Below are positions 31,862-40,865 of a stretch of DNA of 64,000 nucleotides, piece after piece (the stretch's first letter is position 1; each line of letters opens with the position of its first letter). Source of the stretch: Gemmatimonadota bacterium (GTDB lineage: Bacteria > Gemmatimonadota > Gemmatimonadetes > Longimicrobiales > Gaopeijiaceae); the NCBI GenBank assembly GCA_016873995.1, contig VGVR01000017.1, positions 1 through 64,000 on the forward strand, given 5' to 3'. The notes under the pieces are model-generated. The model was not told the DNA's origin. It was given only the letters and a program-made list of their open reading frames with translations, and did not search any database. Both the position numbers and the translations under genes were made by a program.

Positions 31862-33337
31862 GTGACGGCACTCTCCGCGCTCGACCTCACCCTGATCGCG
31901 GTGTACGTGGTCGGGGTGACCCTGTGGGGCACCTGGCTCGGCCGGCGGCAGAAGGACTCGCGTGACTACTTCCTCGCCGACCGAGCCATGCCCTGGTGGG
32001 CGGTGTGCTTCTCGATCATCGCCACCGAGACGAGCGTGCTCACGTTCATCAGCGTGCCCGGCACGGCGTATACCGGCGATCTGTGGATGGTGCAGCTCAC
32101 CGCCGGCTATTTGATCGGTCGCATCGCCGTTGCGGCCGTCTTGCTGCCCGGCTACTTCCGTGGTGAGCTCAACACCGCGTATCAGCTGCTCGAGAAGCGC
32201 TTTGGTGTGCTCGCTCGCCGCTTCGCGTCGCTGATCTTCCTGGTGACCCGTACGCTCGCGTCGAGCATTCGGCTCTTCGCCATCGCCATTCCGATCCAGC
32301 TGATCATCGGGATCCCGTACTGGCAGGCGATCGTGATCACGGGCTCGTGCACGCTCATCTACACGTACTTCGGCGGCCTGCGCGCGGTCGTGTACGTGGA
32401 CGTGTTGCAGATGTTCATCTACCTGACGGGCGCGGTCGCGGCGCTGATCGCGCTCCTGCAGGTCATCCCCGGAGGGTGGTCAGGTGTGGTGGCCGCGGCC
32501 GAGCCACTGCAAAAGCTGCGCGTGCTGCACTTCGACGGCGGGTTCGCGGATGCGCCCTGGATCCTGACCGGGCTCATCGGCGGCGCCTTCCTCGCCATGG
32601 CGTCGCACGGTGTCGATCACCTGATCGTGCAGCGGCTGCTCGCGTCGCCGAACCTGCGCGAGGCGCGCAAGGCGATCATCGGCAGCGGCGTCTTCATCAT
32701 GGCGCAGTTCACCCTCTTCCTCGTCGTGGGCGTGGCGCTTTACGCCTACTACCAGGGGAGGACCTTCGCGTCTCCGGACGCGATCTTCCCGACCTTCATT
32801 CTCGAGGGGCTCCCCGCCGGCGTGAGCGGGCTCGTCATTGCGGGCATCATCTCGGTCGCCATGTCCTCGGAGTCGAGCGCGATCAACTCGCTGGCGTCGG
32901 CGCTCACGCTCGATCTCTACGGACCGCTGTCGGGGCGCTCGGGCGACCAGGACCACATGTTCAAGATGGGCAGGCTCTTCACGCTCTTCTTCGGCGTGGT
33001 GCTGGTCGTGGGCGCGATCGGCTTCCAGTTCATCCAGCAGAGTACGCCCGTCGTGCTCATCGCGCTGAACATCGCGTCGTTCACGTATGGGGGGCTGCTG
33101 GGCGGCTTCCTGCTCGGCGTGCTCTCCAAGAACGCCGACCAGGAGGACGCCATCATCGCCATGGCGACGGCGATCGGCGTCATGACCGTGCTGTGGGCGT
33201 CGCAGCAGTTCGGCGTGGTGCCGCGCCTCGTCGACGGCCTCTGGTTCTCGCTCATCGGCTCAGCGATCACCGTGGGCGTCGGCTTGGCAAGCGCGCGCGT
33301 GCGCGGCTCGACGGGCGTCACACCGGCGAGCGCGTAG
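31862..33337 (+). CDS. Sodium:solute symporter (SSS family)
   Basis: A 491-aa polytopic membrane protein starting at GTG 31862. It has the SSS opening (LDLTLIAVYVVGVTLWGTWLGRRQ, then DYFLADRAMPWW), a GGLRAVVYVDVLQMFIYL helix and the late AGIISVAMSSESSAINSLASAL helix containing Na+-site Ser residues. About 13 helices are expected. The substrate cannot be read from sequence; sugars, nucleobases and amino acids are all possible. It is four bases upstream of a second, different SSS gene. Confidence 0.9.
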   Translation: MTALSALDLTLIAVYVVGVTLWGTWLGRRQKDSRDYFLADRAMPWWAVCFSIIATETSVLTFISVPGTAYTGDLWMVQLTAGYLIGRIAVAAVLLPGYFRGELNTAYQLLEKRFGVLARRFASLIFLVTRTLASSIRLFAIAIPIQLIIGIPYWQAIVITGSCTLIYTYFGGLRAVVYVDVLQMFIYLTGAVAALIALLQVIPGGWSGVVAAAEPLQKLRVLHFDGGFADAPWILTGLIGGAFLAMASHGVDHLIVQRLLASPNLREARKAIIGSGVFIMAQFTLFLVVGVALYAYYQGRTFASPDAIFPTFILEGLPAGVSGLVIAGIISVAMSSESSAINSLASALTLDLYGPLSGRSGDQDHMFKMGRLFTLFFGVVLVVGAIGFQFIQQSTPVVLIALNIASFTYGGLLGGFLLGVLSKNADQEDAIIAMATAIGVMTVLWASQQFGVVPRLVDGLWFSLIGSAITVGVGLASARVRGSTGVTPASA

Positions 33338-33341
33338 GAGC

Positions 33342-35105
33342 ATGCAACCGCTCGACTGGGCGATCGTCGCAGCGTACTTCGCCCTCACCGCCTGCATCGG
33401 CCTTGCCTTCACGAAGCGCGGCGGAGAGAACCTCGGCGAGTATTTCGTGTCGGGTCGCAAGGCGACCTGGTGGCTCGCCGGCACGTCCATGGTGGCAACC
33501 ACGTTCGCGGCGGATACACCGCTGGTCGTCACGGGTCTCGTAGCCAACTACGGCGTCGCGGGGAACTGGCTGTGGTGGAACGCCGTCATGAGCGGCATGC
33601 TCACGGTGTTCTTCTTTGCGCGCCTCTGGCGACGGGCCGGCGTCATGACGGACGTCGAGTTCTCGGAGATCCGCTACGCGGGCAAGCGGGCTGCGTTCCT
33701 GCGCGGGTTCCGCGCGCTCTACCTGGCGATCCCGATCAACCTGATCATCCTCGGCTGGGTGACGCGCGCGATGATCAAGATTCTCGAGATCTCGCTCGGC
33801 GTGTCGCCCTACCTGGCCGTCGGCATCTGCTTCTTGATCACCGTCGCGTACGCGGTGGCCGCAGGCATGTGGGCCGTGCTCTGGACCGACCTCATCCAGT
33901 TCGTACTGATGATGACGGCGGTCATCGTGCTCGCGGTGTATGCCGTCGACGCCGTGGGCGGCATCGACGCGCTGCGCGCGGGCGCGGCAGCGCACTTCGG
34001 GAGCGAGGCGGCGGCGCTCTCCGTGCTCCCGGTGTCACTCGGCGACGGCGGCATACTGGCCTATGCGTGGATGCCACTGCTCACGCTCACGGTCTTCCTG
34101 ACCGTGCAGTGGTGGGCGGCCTGGTACCCGGGTGCGGAGCCAGGGGGTGGCGGCTACGTCGCTCAGCGTATCTTCTCGGCGAAGAGCGAGCGGGACGGCG
34201 TACTCGCCACACTCTACTTCCAGGTCGCGCACTACGCGATCCGACCCTGGCCCTGGATCGTGACCGGGCTCGCCACGGTGGTCCTCTATCCCGACCTGCA
34301 GGACCGCGAAGCCGGGTACGTGCACGCGTTCGTCGATCTCATGCCGACCCCGTGGCGCGGGCTCATGCTCGCCGGGTTCGCGGCGGCGTACATGTCCACC
34401 GTCGCGACGCAGCTGAACTGGGGCGCCTCGTACCTGGTGAACGACTTCTACAAGCGCTTCGTCAGGAAGGACGCGACCGAGAAGCACTACGTCGCGGTGT
34501 CGCGCGTGGCGACGATCTTCCTCTTCGGGGGGTCGATCCTGGTGACGTGGCAGCTCAGCTCGATCGAGCAGGCGTGGCGCTTCCTGCTGGCGCTCGGCGC
34601 CGGCACGGGCCTCGTGCTCATCCTGCGCTGGTACTGGTGGCGCGTGAGCGCGTGGTCGGAGATCAGCGCGATGGTGACGTCGCTCGTGGTGGCCACGATC
34701 GCGATCCTGACCATCCCGTCACGGTTCGCGCCGGGCGATCCCAACGCCGACGCCGTCGTCATGCTCGTGGTCGTGGGCATCACCACGGTGGTGTGGCTCG
34801 CGGTCACGTTCATGACTGCACCCGAGCCACCCGAGGTTCTCGATGCGTTCTATCGACGCGTGCGGCCGGGCGGACCCGGTTGGGCGCGCGTGTCCGAGGC
34901 GGCGGGTTTCGGCCGCGAGGCGATTCCGGGCGGCGCGCTCGCGTGGACCAACTGGGTGGCCGGAGTGGTAGCGGTCTACACGACGCTCTTCGGCATCGGC
35001 AAGTGCGTGTTGGGCGAGTGGACGGTGGGGCTACTTCTGCTGGTCATCGCGGGCGGCGCGTTCACCTGGATCGCGCGCTCGTTCCGAGAGGAGCACGCGG
35101 TGTGA
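33342..35105 (+). CDS. Sodium:solute symporter (SSS family), second copy
   Basis: A 587-aa SSS transporter, only moderately similar to the preceding one. It has EYFVSGRKATWWLAGTSMVATTFAADTP at the first helices, GMWAVLWTDLIQFVLMMTAV, and AGFAAAYMSTVATQLNWGASYLVNDFY near the Na+ site. The C-terminal extension adds several helices, as in larger SSS members. It begins four bases after the first symporter and its stop overlaps the start of the APC permease, so all three transporters are made from one message. Confidence 0.9.
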   Translation: MQPLDWAIVAAYFALTACIGLAFTKRGGENLGEYFVSGRKATWWLAGTSMVATTFAADTPLVVTGLVANYGVAGNWLWWNAVMSGMLTVFFFARLWRRAGVMTDVEFSEIRYAGKRAAFLRGFRALYLAIPINLIILGWVTRAMIKILEISLGVSPYLAVGICFLITVAYAVAAGMWAVLWTDLIQFVLMMTAVIVLAVYAVDAVGGIDALRAGAAAHFGSEAAALSVLPVSLGDGGILAYAWMPLLTLTVFLTVQWWAAWYPGAEPGGGGYVAQRIFSAKSERDGVLATLYFQVAHYAIRPWPWIVTGLATVVLYPDLQDREAGYVHAFVDLMPTPWRGLMLAGFAAAYMSTVATQLNWGASYLVNDFYKRFVRKDATEKHYVAVSRVATIFLFGGSILVTWQLSSIEQAWRFLLALGAGTGLVLILRWYWWRVSAWSEISAMVTSLVVATIAILTIPSRFAPGDPNADAVVMLVVVGITTVVWLAVTFMTAPEPPEVLDAFYRRVRPGGPGWARVSEAAGFGREAIPGGALAWTNWVAGVVAVYTTLFGIGKCVLGEWTVGLLLLVIAGGAFTWIARSFREEHAV

Positions 35106-36580
35106 GCGACTCGGCGCGCCCGCGCGAGGCCGCCGCGACGTCTGCCGGTCGGGTCGCGGCGGAGTCCGGCAGGGAGTCCGCCACGGAGTTCGCGAAAGTC
35201 CTCACCCGCCTCGACGGGACCGCGCTCTGCGTGGGGTCGATGATCGGGTCTGGCATCTTCATCGTGTCGGCGAACATCCTGCGGCAGGTGGAGGCGCCCG
35301 GGCTGCTCCTGCTCGTGTGGACGCTCGCGGGAGCCGTCACGCTCATGGGGGCGCTCAGCTACGGCGAGCTGGCAGCCATGTTCCCGAAGGCGGGCGGGCA
35401 GTACGTGTACCTGCGCGAGGCGATTTCGCCGCTCTTCGGCTACCTGTACGGCTGGACGCTCTTCATGGTGATCCAGACCGGGACCATCGCGGCGGTGGCG
35501 GTGGCGTTCGCGCGCTTCACTGCTGTGTTCGTGCCGGCCCTTTCCGCCGACGTGTTCCTGGGCACGACGATCAACCTCGGGAGCGGTCCCATCGAAGTCG
35601 GGCTCTCGGCGCAGCGACTCTTTGCCGTAGCGTCGGTGATCGTGCTCACCTGGATCAACGTGCGCGGTGTCCACACGGCGGCGGTGATCCAGACCACGCT
35701 CACCATCGTGAAGACGGCGGCGCTCATCGGCCTGATCCTGCTCGGCCTGACCTTCGGGCGAAACGCCGACGTCGTCGCCGCGAACTTCGGCTCCGGGTTC
35801 CTGCCTGCGGAGGGCCTGTCGCTGTCGCTGCTGCCCTTGGTCGGCGCAGCGATGGTGGGGAGTCTCTTCTCCATGGATGCGTGGAACAACGTCGGCTTCG
35901 CCTCGGGAGAGATGAAGGATCCGGCGAAAGATCTCCCGTTCGCGATGGTGGCCGGCGTGCTCATCGTCACGGTGCTGTACGTGCTTGCGAACGCAGCCTA
36001 CCTGAGCGTGCTCACGGGCGCGGCGATCCAGACTGCGCCCGAGGACCGGGTGGGCACCGCGGCGCTGCAGGCGATGGTCGGAGACGCCGGCCTCTATGTG
36101 ATGGCCGGCGCGATCATGATCTCCACGTTCGGGTGCAACAACGGCCTCATCCTGTCGGGCGCGCGCGTCTACTATGCGATGGCGCGCGACAACCTCTTCT
36201 TCCGGAAGACCGGAGAGCTGCATCCTCAGTATCGCACGCCGGCGTTCGCGCTCGTGGCGCAGGCGATCTGGACGTGCGTGCTCTGCCTGTCGGGCACGTA
36301 CAGCGAGCTGCTCAACTACGTGATCTTCGCGGCCGTCCTCTTCTACATGATTACCGGGATCGGGATCTTCGCGTTGCGCGAGCGGCGACCGGACGCCGAG
36401 CGGCCTGTGAAGGCCGTCGCGTATCCATGGCTGCCGGCGATCTACGTGGTGCTGACCGCGCTCATCTGCATCAACCTGCTCGTACAACCTGCGCAGCAGC
36501 GCTACGCCGGCCTCGGGCTGATCATCGTCGCGCTCGGCGTGCCCGTGTACTACGGGTGGCGGCGGTTTGCGGGGAGCTGA
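35102..36580 (+). CDS. APC-family amino acid permease
   Basis: From GTG 35102, which overlaps the previous stop by four bases (GTGA), the product is 492 aa. After a hydrophilic lead of about 30 residues comes the APC signature GTALCVGSMIGSGIFIVSANILRQ, followed by MGALSYGELAAMFPKAGGQYVYLREA, typical of LAT-like amino acid exchangers. About 12 helices are expected. The coupling with two sodium symporters suggests uptake of related nitrogen compounds, but the substrate is not known. Confidence 0.9.
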   Translation: MSDSARPREAAATSAGRVAAESGRESATEFAKVLTRLDGTALCVGSMIGSGIFIVSANILRQVEAPGLLLLVWTLAGAVTLMGALSYGELAAMFPKAGGQYVYLREAISPLFGYLYGWTLFMVIQTGTIAAVAVAFARFTAVFVPALSADVFLGTTINLGSGPIEVGLSAQRLFAVASVIVLTWINVRGVHTAAVIQTTLTIVKTAALIGLILLGLTFGRNADVVAANFGSGFLPAEGLSLSLLPLVGAAMVGSLFSMDAWNNVGFASGEMKDPAKDLPFAMVAGVLIVTVLYVLANAAYLSVLTGAAIQTAPEDRVGTAALQAMVGDAGLYVMAGAIMISTFGCNNGLILSGARVYYAMARDNLFFRKTGELHPQYRTPAFALVAQAIWTCVLCLSGTYSELLNYVIFAAVLFYMITGIGIFALRERRPDAERPVKAVAYPWLPAIYVVLTALICINLLVQPAQQRYAGLGLIIVALGVPVYYGWRRFAGS

Positions 36581-36642
36581 GGAGCCGCTCAGCGAAGACC
36601 GTGGGGCCGCCGGCGGGGCCGCTTGAAGGCGTCGTTCCTGGT

Positions 36643-36655
36643 TGTACATTGTACA
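36643..36655. promoter_or_regulatory. TGTACA repeat operator of the second Phd/PIN operon
   Basis: Two TGTACA palindromes separated by one base (TGTACA-T-TGTACA) lie one base upstream of the antitoxin ATG, where the ribosome binding site should be. The site is AT-rich in a GC-rich setting. It probably binds the antitoxin-toxin complex; being so close to the start, bound protein could also block translation of a very short-leader message. Confidence 0.68.
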
Positions 36656-36656
36656 T

Positions 36657-36914
36657 ATGAAGCGCATTACGGCCAGTGACGCCCGCAAGAACTGGTTCCG
36701 ACTCCTCGACGAGGTGGCCGGCGGGGAGGTCGTGTCGATCCAGCGCGGGGGCCGGACGATCGTGCTCAGCAGGGCGCCGTCCGCCCAGGATGCCGTCGAA
36801 GTCCCGGACTACAGCGCGATCCTCTCGGCCGAGCACCTCGAGGAGGCCGACCAGTGGAGCTGGGAGTGGCCCGGGCCCGAAGGTGAGCTGAAGCCCGAGA
36901 GCCGCCACCGGTGA
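36657..36914 (+). CDS. Phd/YefM-family antitoxin, second copy
   Basis: An 85-aa antitoxin from ATG 36657. The opening MKRITASDARKNWFRLLDEVAGGEVVSIQRGG followed by RTIVLSR is the Phd/YefM DNA-binding domain; the acidic, Trp-rich tail (EEADQWSWEWPGPEGE) should bind the toxin. The stop overlaps the toxin start (GTGA). It is diverged from the first antitoxin in the window, so it is unlikely to be a recent local duplicate. Confidence 0.88.
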   Translation: MKRITASDARKNWFRLLDEVAGGEVVSIQRGGRTIVLSRAPSAQDAVEVPDYSAILSAEHLEEADQWSWEWPGPEGELKPESRHR

Positions 36915-37312
36915 AGGTCCTGCTCGATACGCACTTCCTGCTCTGGATCGTGGCGGACGTTCCCAGAGTGGATGAGTTCCCTTGGCTCGAGCGCTACCGA
37001 CCCTGGGGGGTGTCGCCCGTTTCGTTCCTGGAGGTGCAGTTCCTCGCGGAGGTCGGGAAGATCGAAGCAAACACGCCGGAGCTCATCGATGCCGTCGGTC
37101 GCGATGGGCGCTTCATCGTCGACGAGGTGCCGCTCGTCCCGCTGATCGAAAAGGCGGTGCAGCTCACGTGGACGCGCGACCCGTTCGATCGACTGCTCGC
37201 CGCGCACAGCGAGGCCCGCGCTGCGCCGCTCTGCACCGTGGACCGCAGCCTACGTCGCGAGCACGGTCTGTTGGTGCGCGAGCTTCGGCTGCCGAAGGGC
37301 ACCGACCCTTAG
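36911..37312 (+). CDS. PIN-domain toxin, second copy
   Basis: A 133-aa PIN-domain protein starting at GTG 36911. Metal-site acidic residues are recognisable: Asp6 in LLDTHFLLW, Glu in VSFLEVQFLAEVGK, and Asp in TRDPFDRLLAAHSEA and CTVDRSLR. It pairs with the antitoxin through a 4-bp overlap. Compared with the first PIN toxin it has Phe instead of Ala after DTH and a different middle part, so it is an independent lineage. Confidence 0.88.
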   Translation: MKVLLDTHFLLWIVADVPRVDEFPWLERYRPWGVSPVSFLEVQFLAEVGKIEANTPELIDAVGRDGRFIVDEVPLVPLIEKAVQLTWTRDPFDRLLAAHSEARAAPLCTVDRSLRREHGLLVRELRLPKGTDP

Positions 37313-37329
37313 GTCGGACCTGCGCCGCT

Positions 37330-37425
37330 CCGCCCCCTCCACGGGCGCCGTGTGCAAACCGGCCCCGCCGCCCACTCCACGGGCGCCGCGTGCAACCGGC
37401 CCCGCCGCCTACTCCACCGGCACCG
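37330..37425. repeat. Tandem repeat of a 37-38 bp unit at the 3' end of the cytochrome gene
   Basis: The core CTCCACGGGCGCCG occurs at 37337 and 37375 (38 bp apart), and a diverged copy begins at 37412 (37 bp further) inside the last codons of the minus-strand cytochrome gene. The rightmost copy is the source-like one containing the stop codon; the others are extra copies downstream of the gene. It looks like a slippage or recombination duplication of the gene end. Confidence 0.7.
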
Positions 37426-38374
37426 CTGGCACGGTCTGCAGGCAGTTCCAGATCGCCTGGACCTCGGTGTCGCTCATGTTGCGCGTGTACCGGACGATCG
37501 CCGCCATCGGCTCCAGAACACCCGTGCCGTCGGGCCGTGTCCCCTCGCGAAGAGACCGGGCGAAGTCGTCGAAGCTCCACGACCCGAGCGCACTCTCGTG
37601 GGGCGTGAGGTTCTTGGCCGGCGGCCAGCTCGGGTCCCCTCCCGGGATCGGACCGCCCGAGAAGTCCGGGCGGTGGCAGCCGGTGCAGACGCCTGAGAGA
37701 TGGCGTCCGAACTCCACGGTGGCTTCACTGGCCGGCGGGAAGACCGAGTGCGGCGCGGTGTGCGAGGGGATCACGTCGGCGGCCAGGAGAATCTCCCCGA
37801 GCGCGAGGAGCACCTTGCCCAGCGGGCCCAGCGTGACGGCCGGTACCTCGTTCTCGACGGGCGGCACCGACTTGACGTACGCCACGACGTCGGAGAGCTC
37901 CTGGTCCGACATGAGCTGAAAGTCCTCCGCAGGCATGACCAGAGGGCGGCCCGACGGGCCGACACCGTGTCGGATCGTGCGGTCCCAGTCGGCTGTGTCG
38001 TACTCCCAAACACGCGACCCGAAGCCGCCCGTGATGTTCGGGCCGAGCGCCGTGCCGATGGCGGGGTCGTCGATCATGACTCCGCCGCCGAAGTTGGCGC
38101 CGTGGCACTCGGTGCACACGTATCGAGAATCGACCAGGTGCCGACCGCGCTCGATGGCGCGAGCCAGCGCCACTGCGCGGGCACTGTCAGGTGACGCCAG
38201 CTCCGCGATCTCCGCCTCGGTGAGCGGGAAAGGGATGGGGAAGTCGACCTGGTGCGTATCGACGATCCGCGTCAGCATGCGCGTCGTCCGTATGGACGCC
38301 CACGCATACAATCCGCCAGCGCAGAGCAACGCGATGCCCAGCAGTGCTCCGACGACCTTCAGTGCCGTCTTCAT
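37409..38374 (-). CDS. Di-heme cytochrome c
   Basis: A 321-aa protein with an N-terminal membrane anchor or signal (VVGALLGIALLCAGGLYAWA) and two c-type heme sites: CTECH near residue 87 and CTGCH near residue 231. Met ligands are likely in LVMPAEDF and in the final PMAAIVRYTRNMSD part. It is probably a periplasmic electron carrier. A similar domain arrangement is seen in cytochromes that accept electrons from alcohol or sugar dehydrogenases. It stands downstream of the DUF5916 gene on the same strand with a 23-nt gap, so both may be cotranscribed. Confidence 0.85.
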   Translation of the reverse strand: MKTALKVVGALLGIALLCAGGLYAWASIRTTRMLTRIVDTHQVDFPIPFPLTEAEIAELASPDSARAVALARAIERGRHLVDSRYVCTECHGANFGGGVMIDDPAIGTALGPNITGGFGSRVWEYDTADWDRTIRHGVGPSGRPLVMPAEDFQLMSDQELSDVVAYVKSVPPVENEVPAVTLGPLGKVLLALGEILLAADVIPSHTAPHSVFPPASEATVEFGRHLSGVCTGCHRPDFSGGPIPGGDPSWPPAKNLTPHESALGSWSFDDFARSLREGTRPDGTGVLEPMAAIVRYTRNMSDTEVQAIWNCLQTVPAVPVE

Positions 38375-38397
38375 GACTCGAGGATCCGGAGGTCGGA

Positions 38398-40635
38398 CTA
38401 TCGCGACAGGAGGTGGGTCGCCTTCAAGATCAGTCGCCGTTCCTTGTACGGGGGCAGCCCTGTCGGATCGCGCCTAAGGTCGTCGTACACGAGGTAGATG
38501 TCGCTCCCCGGCCGATACGTCCACCGATAGCGCACGCTCGTGCCGAACTGGTAGGGACTGTTGCTCGTGATCTGGGTGGACGTGTACTGCGACACGGCGC
38601 GGAGGGACATGGTCGGGGACACCGCAAAATCGACGCGTACCGCGGCGAGATTCAGGTCGAAGCTCCCGGCCGCGAGGTCGACCTCGTTCCGGGTATACGA
38701 GACCTCGGAGGAGAGGCGGTCATTCCAACGCAACCCCAACGAGCCCGACATTTCGCGCCGATCGCCGTCGTAGAACTCCTGAGGTGAATAGGCCGCGTTG
38801 TACGTGAATCGACGTGAGGGGTTACTGGAGTACATGACGCGCCACTCTCCGAAGCGGTACTCGCCGACCGGCACGGTAACGCCGTTGAAAGCGAACGGCC
38901 TGACGAGCCGCTCGTAGTTGTCGTTGTACCATACCGTGAGGTTCGCGCCGCTGTTGAAGCGCGTGCCCACCATGTGGTGCAACCGCATCGACAGGAGGCG
39001 GTTCAAGTGGTCCGTCGTGTAGGTGACGTTCCACATCGGCGCCATGTCGCGGATGCCGAGGATCTTCGGGCGGGGCGTACCCTCGAAATGGATCTTCGTG
39101 GTCCGGATGCCCGTGCGCGGCAAGAATCCCACTTCGGGGTTGAAGTCGTCACCGAACGCGGCGTACTCACCGAAGATGCGCCAGTTGCGGTCGAGCCAGG
39201 TGACGTTGAGGTAGCCGCCCAAGTCGTGGTAGTTCTCGCTCGGGACGTCGTAGGTCTGTGTTCTGCCGATGAATCCAACGGCGCTCAGCGCCGTGAGCGG
39301 AGCGAGCGAGAAGTCGATGGCGTACGTGCGGTTGAAGTGCGTGCTATCGGTCTGCTCGCGGTTGATGACCAGACCACCCACGCGGGAGCGCGAGAGGAAA
39401 TTCCGGCTGTAGCGCGCGACGAGGAAGTTCTCGCCAGAGATGCCGAGGCTCTCCTCGGTCTGCACGTCCATGATCGAGATGTCGTTGCGGCCGATCTTCC
39501 CGGTGAGGCGCGCGCCACCGAGGATCGGGACGATCGTATCCCGCCCTCGGAGTCCGATGCGCCGCGTGAAGAAGAGGTCGACGATTCGATTCTGTGACGT
39601 GGCGGAGCCGACGTTGAACTGGCCCGAGTTCTCGAGGAAGAAGTCGCGCTTTTCGGGATACGAGAGCTCGAAGCGTGTCAGGTTCACCTGCTCGTCGTCG
39701 ACTTCGGCTTGGGCGAAGTCGGTGTTCACCGTGAGGTCGAGGTTCAGGCCCGCCGTGACACCGTACTTCACGTCGAGTCCGATGTCGCCCTGGAAGTCGT
39801 CGTCGGTGATCGCGCCCGTCGACGTGCGGCTGGCGCCACTCGTCGCGAAAGGCTTGATGCGCAGATCACGCCCGCGGTTGAGCGACTCGAGGTTCTCGAG
39901 CGCACCCGCCATGCTGACCCGGGTGATCGTGTAGGAGCGTGGAATCGGAGCCCAGAACGCCTGTTCGTTCTTGCGTCCGATGTTACGCATGAGGTTCATT
40001 CCCCAGCTCTGCGTCGACGACTCCGGGAAGCGGAGCGTCACCATGGGGATGGCGATCTCGGCCACCCATCCCTGCTCGTCGCGGCGCGCGGACACCGCCC
40101 ACACGCCGTCCCAGTCTCGATTGATGTTCGACGTGGTGCCTCCGAAACGCGCGCCCTCCCCTTCGTTCGAGACTTGCTGGTCCAGCTGAGCACCGAGCGG
40201 GTTAATCACGAACATGTACGCCGACCGCGAGTCCATGAACGTGTCGAGGATGATCTGGAAGTTGTCCTCGTCCAGAATGCGGTTGGAGTCACGCCGCATC
40301 TCCGTCGCGGTCACGGCGTCGGGCTGCGAATCGAATGCACGCAGGGCGAGGTAGAGCGTCTCCGCGTCGTACAGAATCCTGACCTCGGTGCGCTCGCTCA
40401 CGGCCGCGCCCTCGTTCGGCTCCTGCTGCACGAAGTCGCTGATCACGGCGGCCGAGCGCCACACCTCGTCGTCGAGCACTCCATCCACGTCGGGTCCACG
40501 CTCGACCTGCACCGCGGGGATACGGTAGCTGGAGTGGTTGTGCGCTCCTTCCTGTGCGGACAGCGGGAAGGCCGCGCCGACGAGCGCAGCGATCGCCGCG
40601 AGAGTACACGAAACCCGAATGGGCTGGACAGGCAT
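38398..40635 (-). CDS. DUF5916 / carbohydrate-binding family 9-like outer-membrane protein
   Basis: A 745-aa protein with a signal peptide ending near PLSAQ, a CBM9-like domain starting with VERGPDVDGVLDDEVWRSA (43-61), then the DUF5916 region with NTDFAQAEVDDEQVNLTRFE and YPEKRDFFLENS, and a C-terminal barrel ending in RRLILKATHLLSR. It is a close paralog of the larger protein at 23970-26834 but without its N-terminal NTF2-like domain and Pro-rich linker. Function unknown; an outer-membrane location is well supported by the barrel pattern. Confidence 0.85.
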   Translation of the reverse strand: MPVQPIRVSCTLAAIAALVGAAFPLSAQEGAHNHSSYRIPAVQVERGPDVDGVLDDEVWRSAAVISDFVQQEPNEGAAVSERTEVRILYDAETLYLALRAFDSQPDAVTATEMRRDSNRILDEDNFQIILDTFMDSRSAYMFVINPLGAQLDQQVSNEGEGARFGGTTSNINRDWDGVWAVSARRDEQGWVAEIAIPMVTLRFPESSTQSWGMNLMRNIGRKNEQAFWAPIPRSYTITRVSMAGALENLESLNRGRDLRIKPFATSGASRTSTGAITDDDFQGDIGLDVKYGVTAGLNLDLTVNTDFAQAEVDDEQVNLTRFELSYPEKRDFFLENSGQFNVGSATSQNRIVDLFFTRRIGLRGRDTIVPILGGARLTGKIGRNDISIMDVQTEESLGISGENFLVARYSRNFLSRSRVGGLVINREQTDSTHFNRTYAIDFSLAPLTALSAVGFIGRTQTYDVPSENYHDLGGYLNVTWLDRNWRIFGEYAAFGDDFNPEVGFLPRTGIRTTKIHFEGTPRPKILGIRDMAPMWNVTYTTDHLNRLLSMRLHHMVGTRFNSGANLTVWYNDNYERLVRPFAFNGVTVPVGEYRFGEWRVMYSSNPSRRFTYNAAYSPQEFYDGDRREMSGSLGLRWNDRLSSEVSYTRNEVDLAAGSFDLNLAAVRVDFAVSPTMSLRAVSQYTSTQITSNSPYQFGTSVRYRWTYRPGSDIYLVYDDLRRDPTGLPPYKERRLILKATHLLSR

Positions 40636-40865
40636 GAGGGGTTCCTAGCCGGGCGTGCTCGGTCGTCGCACACCTCGGTCTGTCGTGGTTGGACGAAGGC
40701 AGGGCCACAAAGCTAGCCCGACGTCTTCGTCCCGATAAAGGAGCGTGCATGGCGTACGCCGGGGATCCCTGGAACGGCGCGCGTTTTGACGCCGTATTCC
40801 CGGGGAACGGGCGGCACTGGAGCCGTCCATTGCGCGGTCCGGGTGACCCGAAGGAAGTTCTCCCC

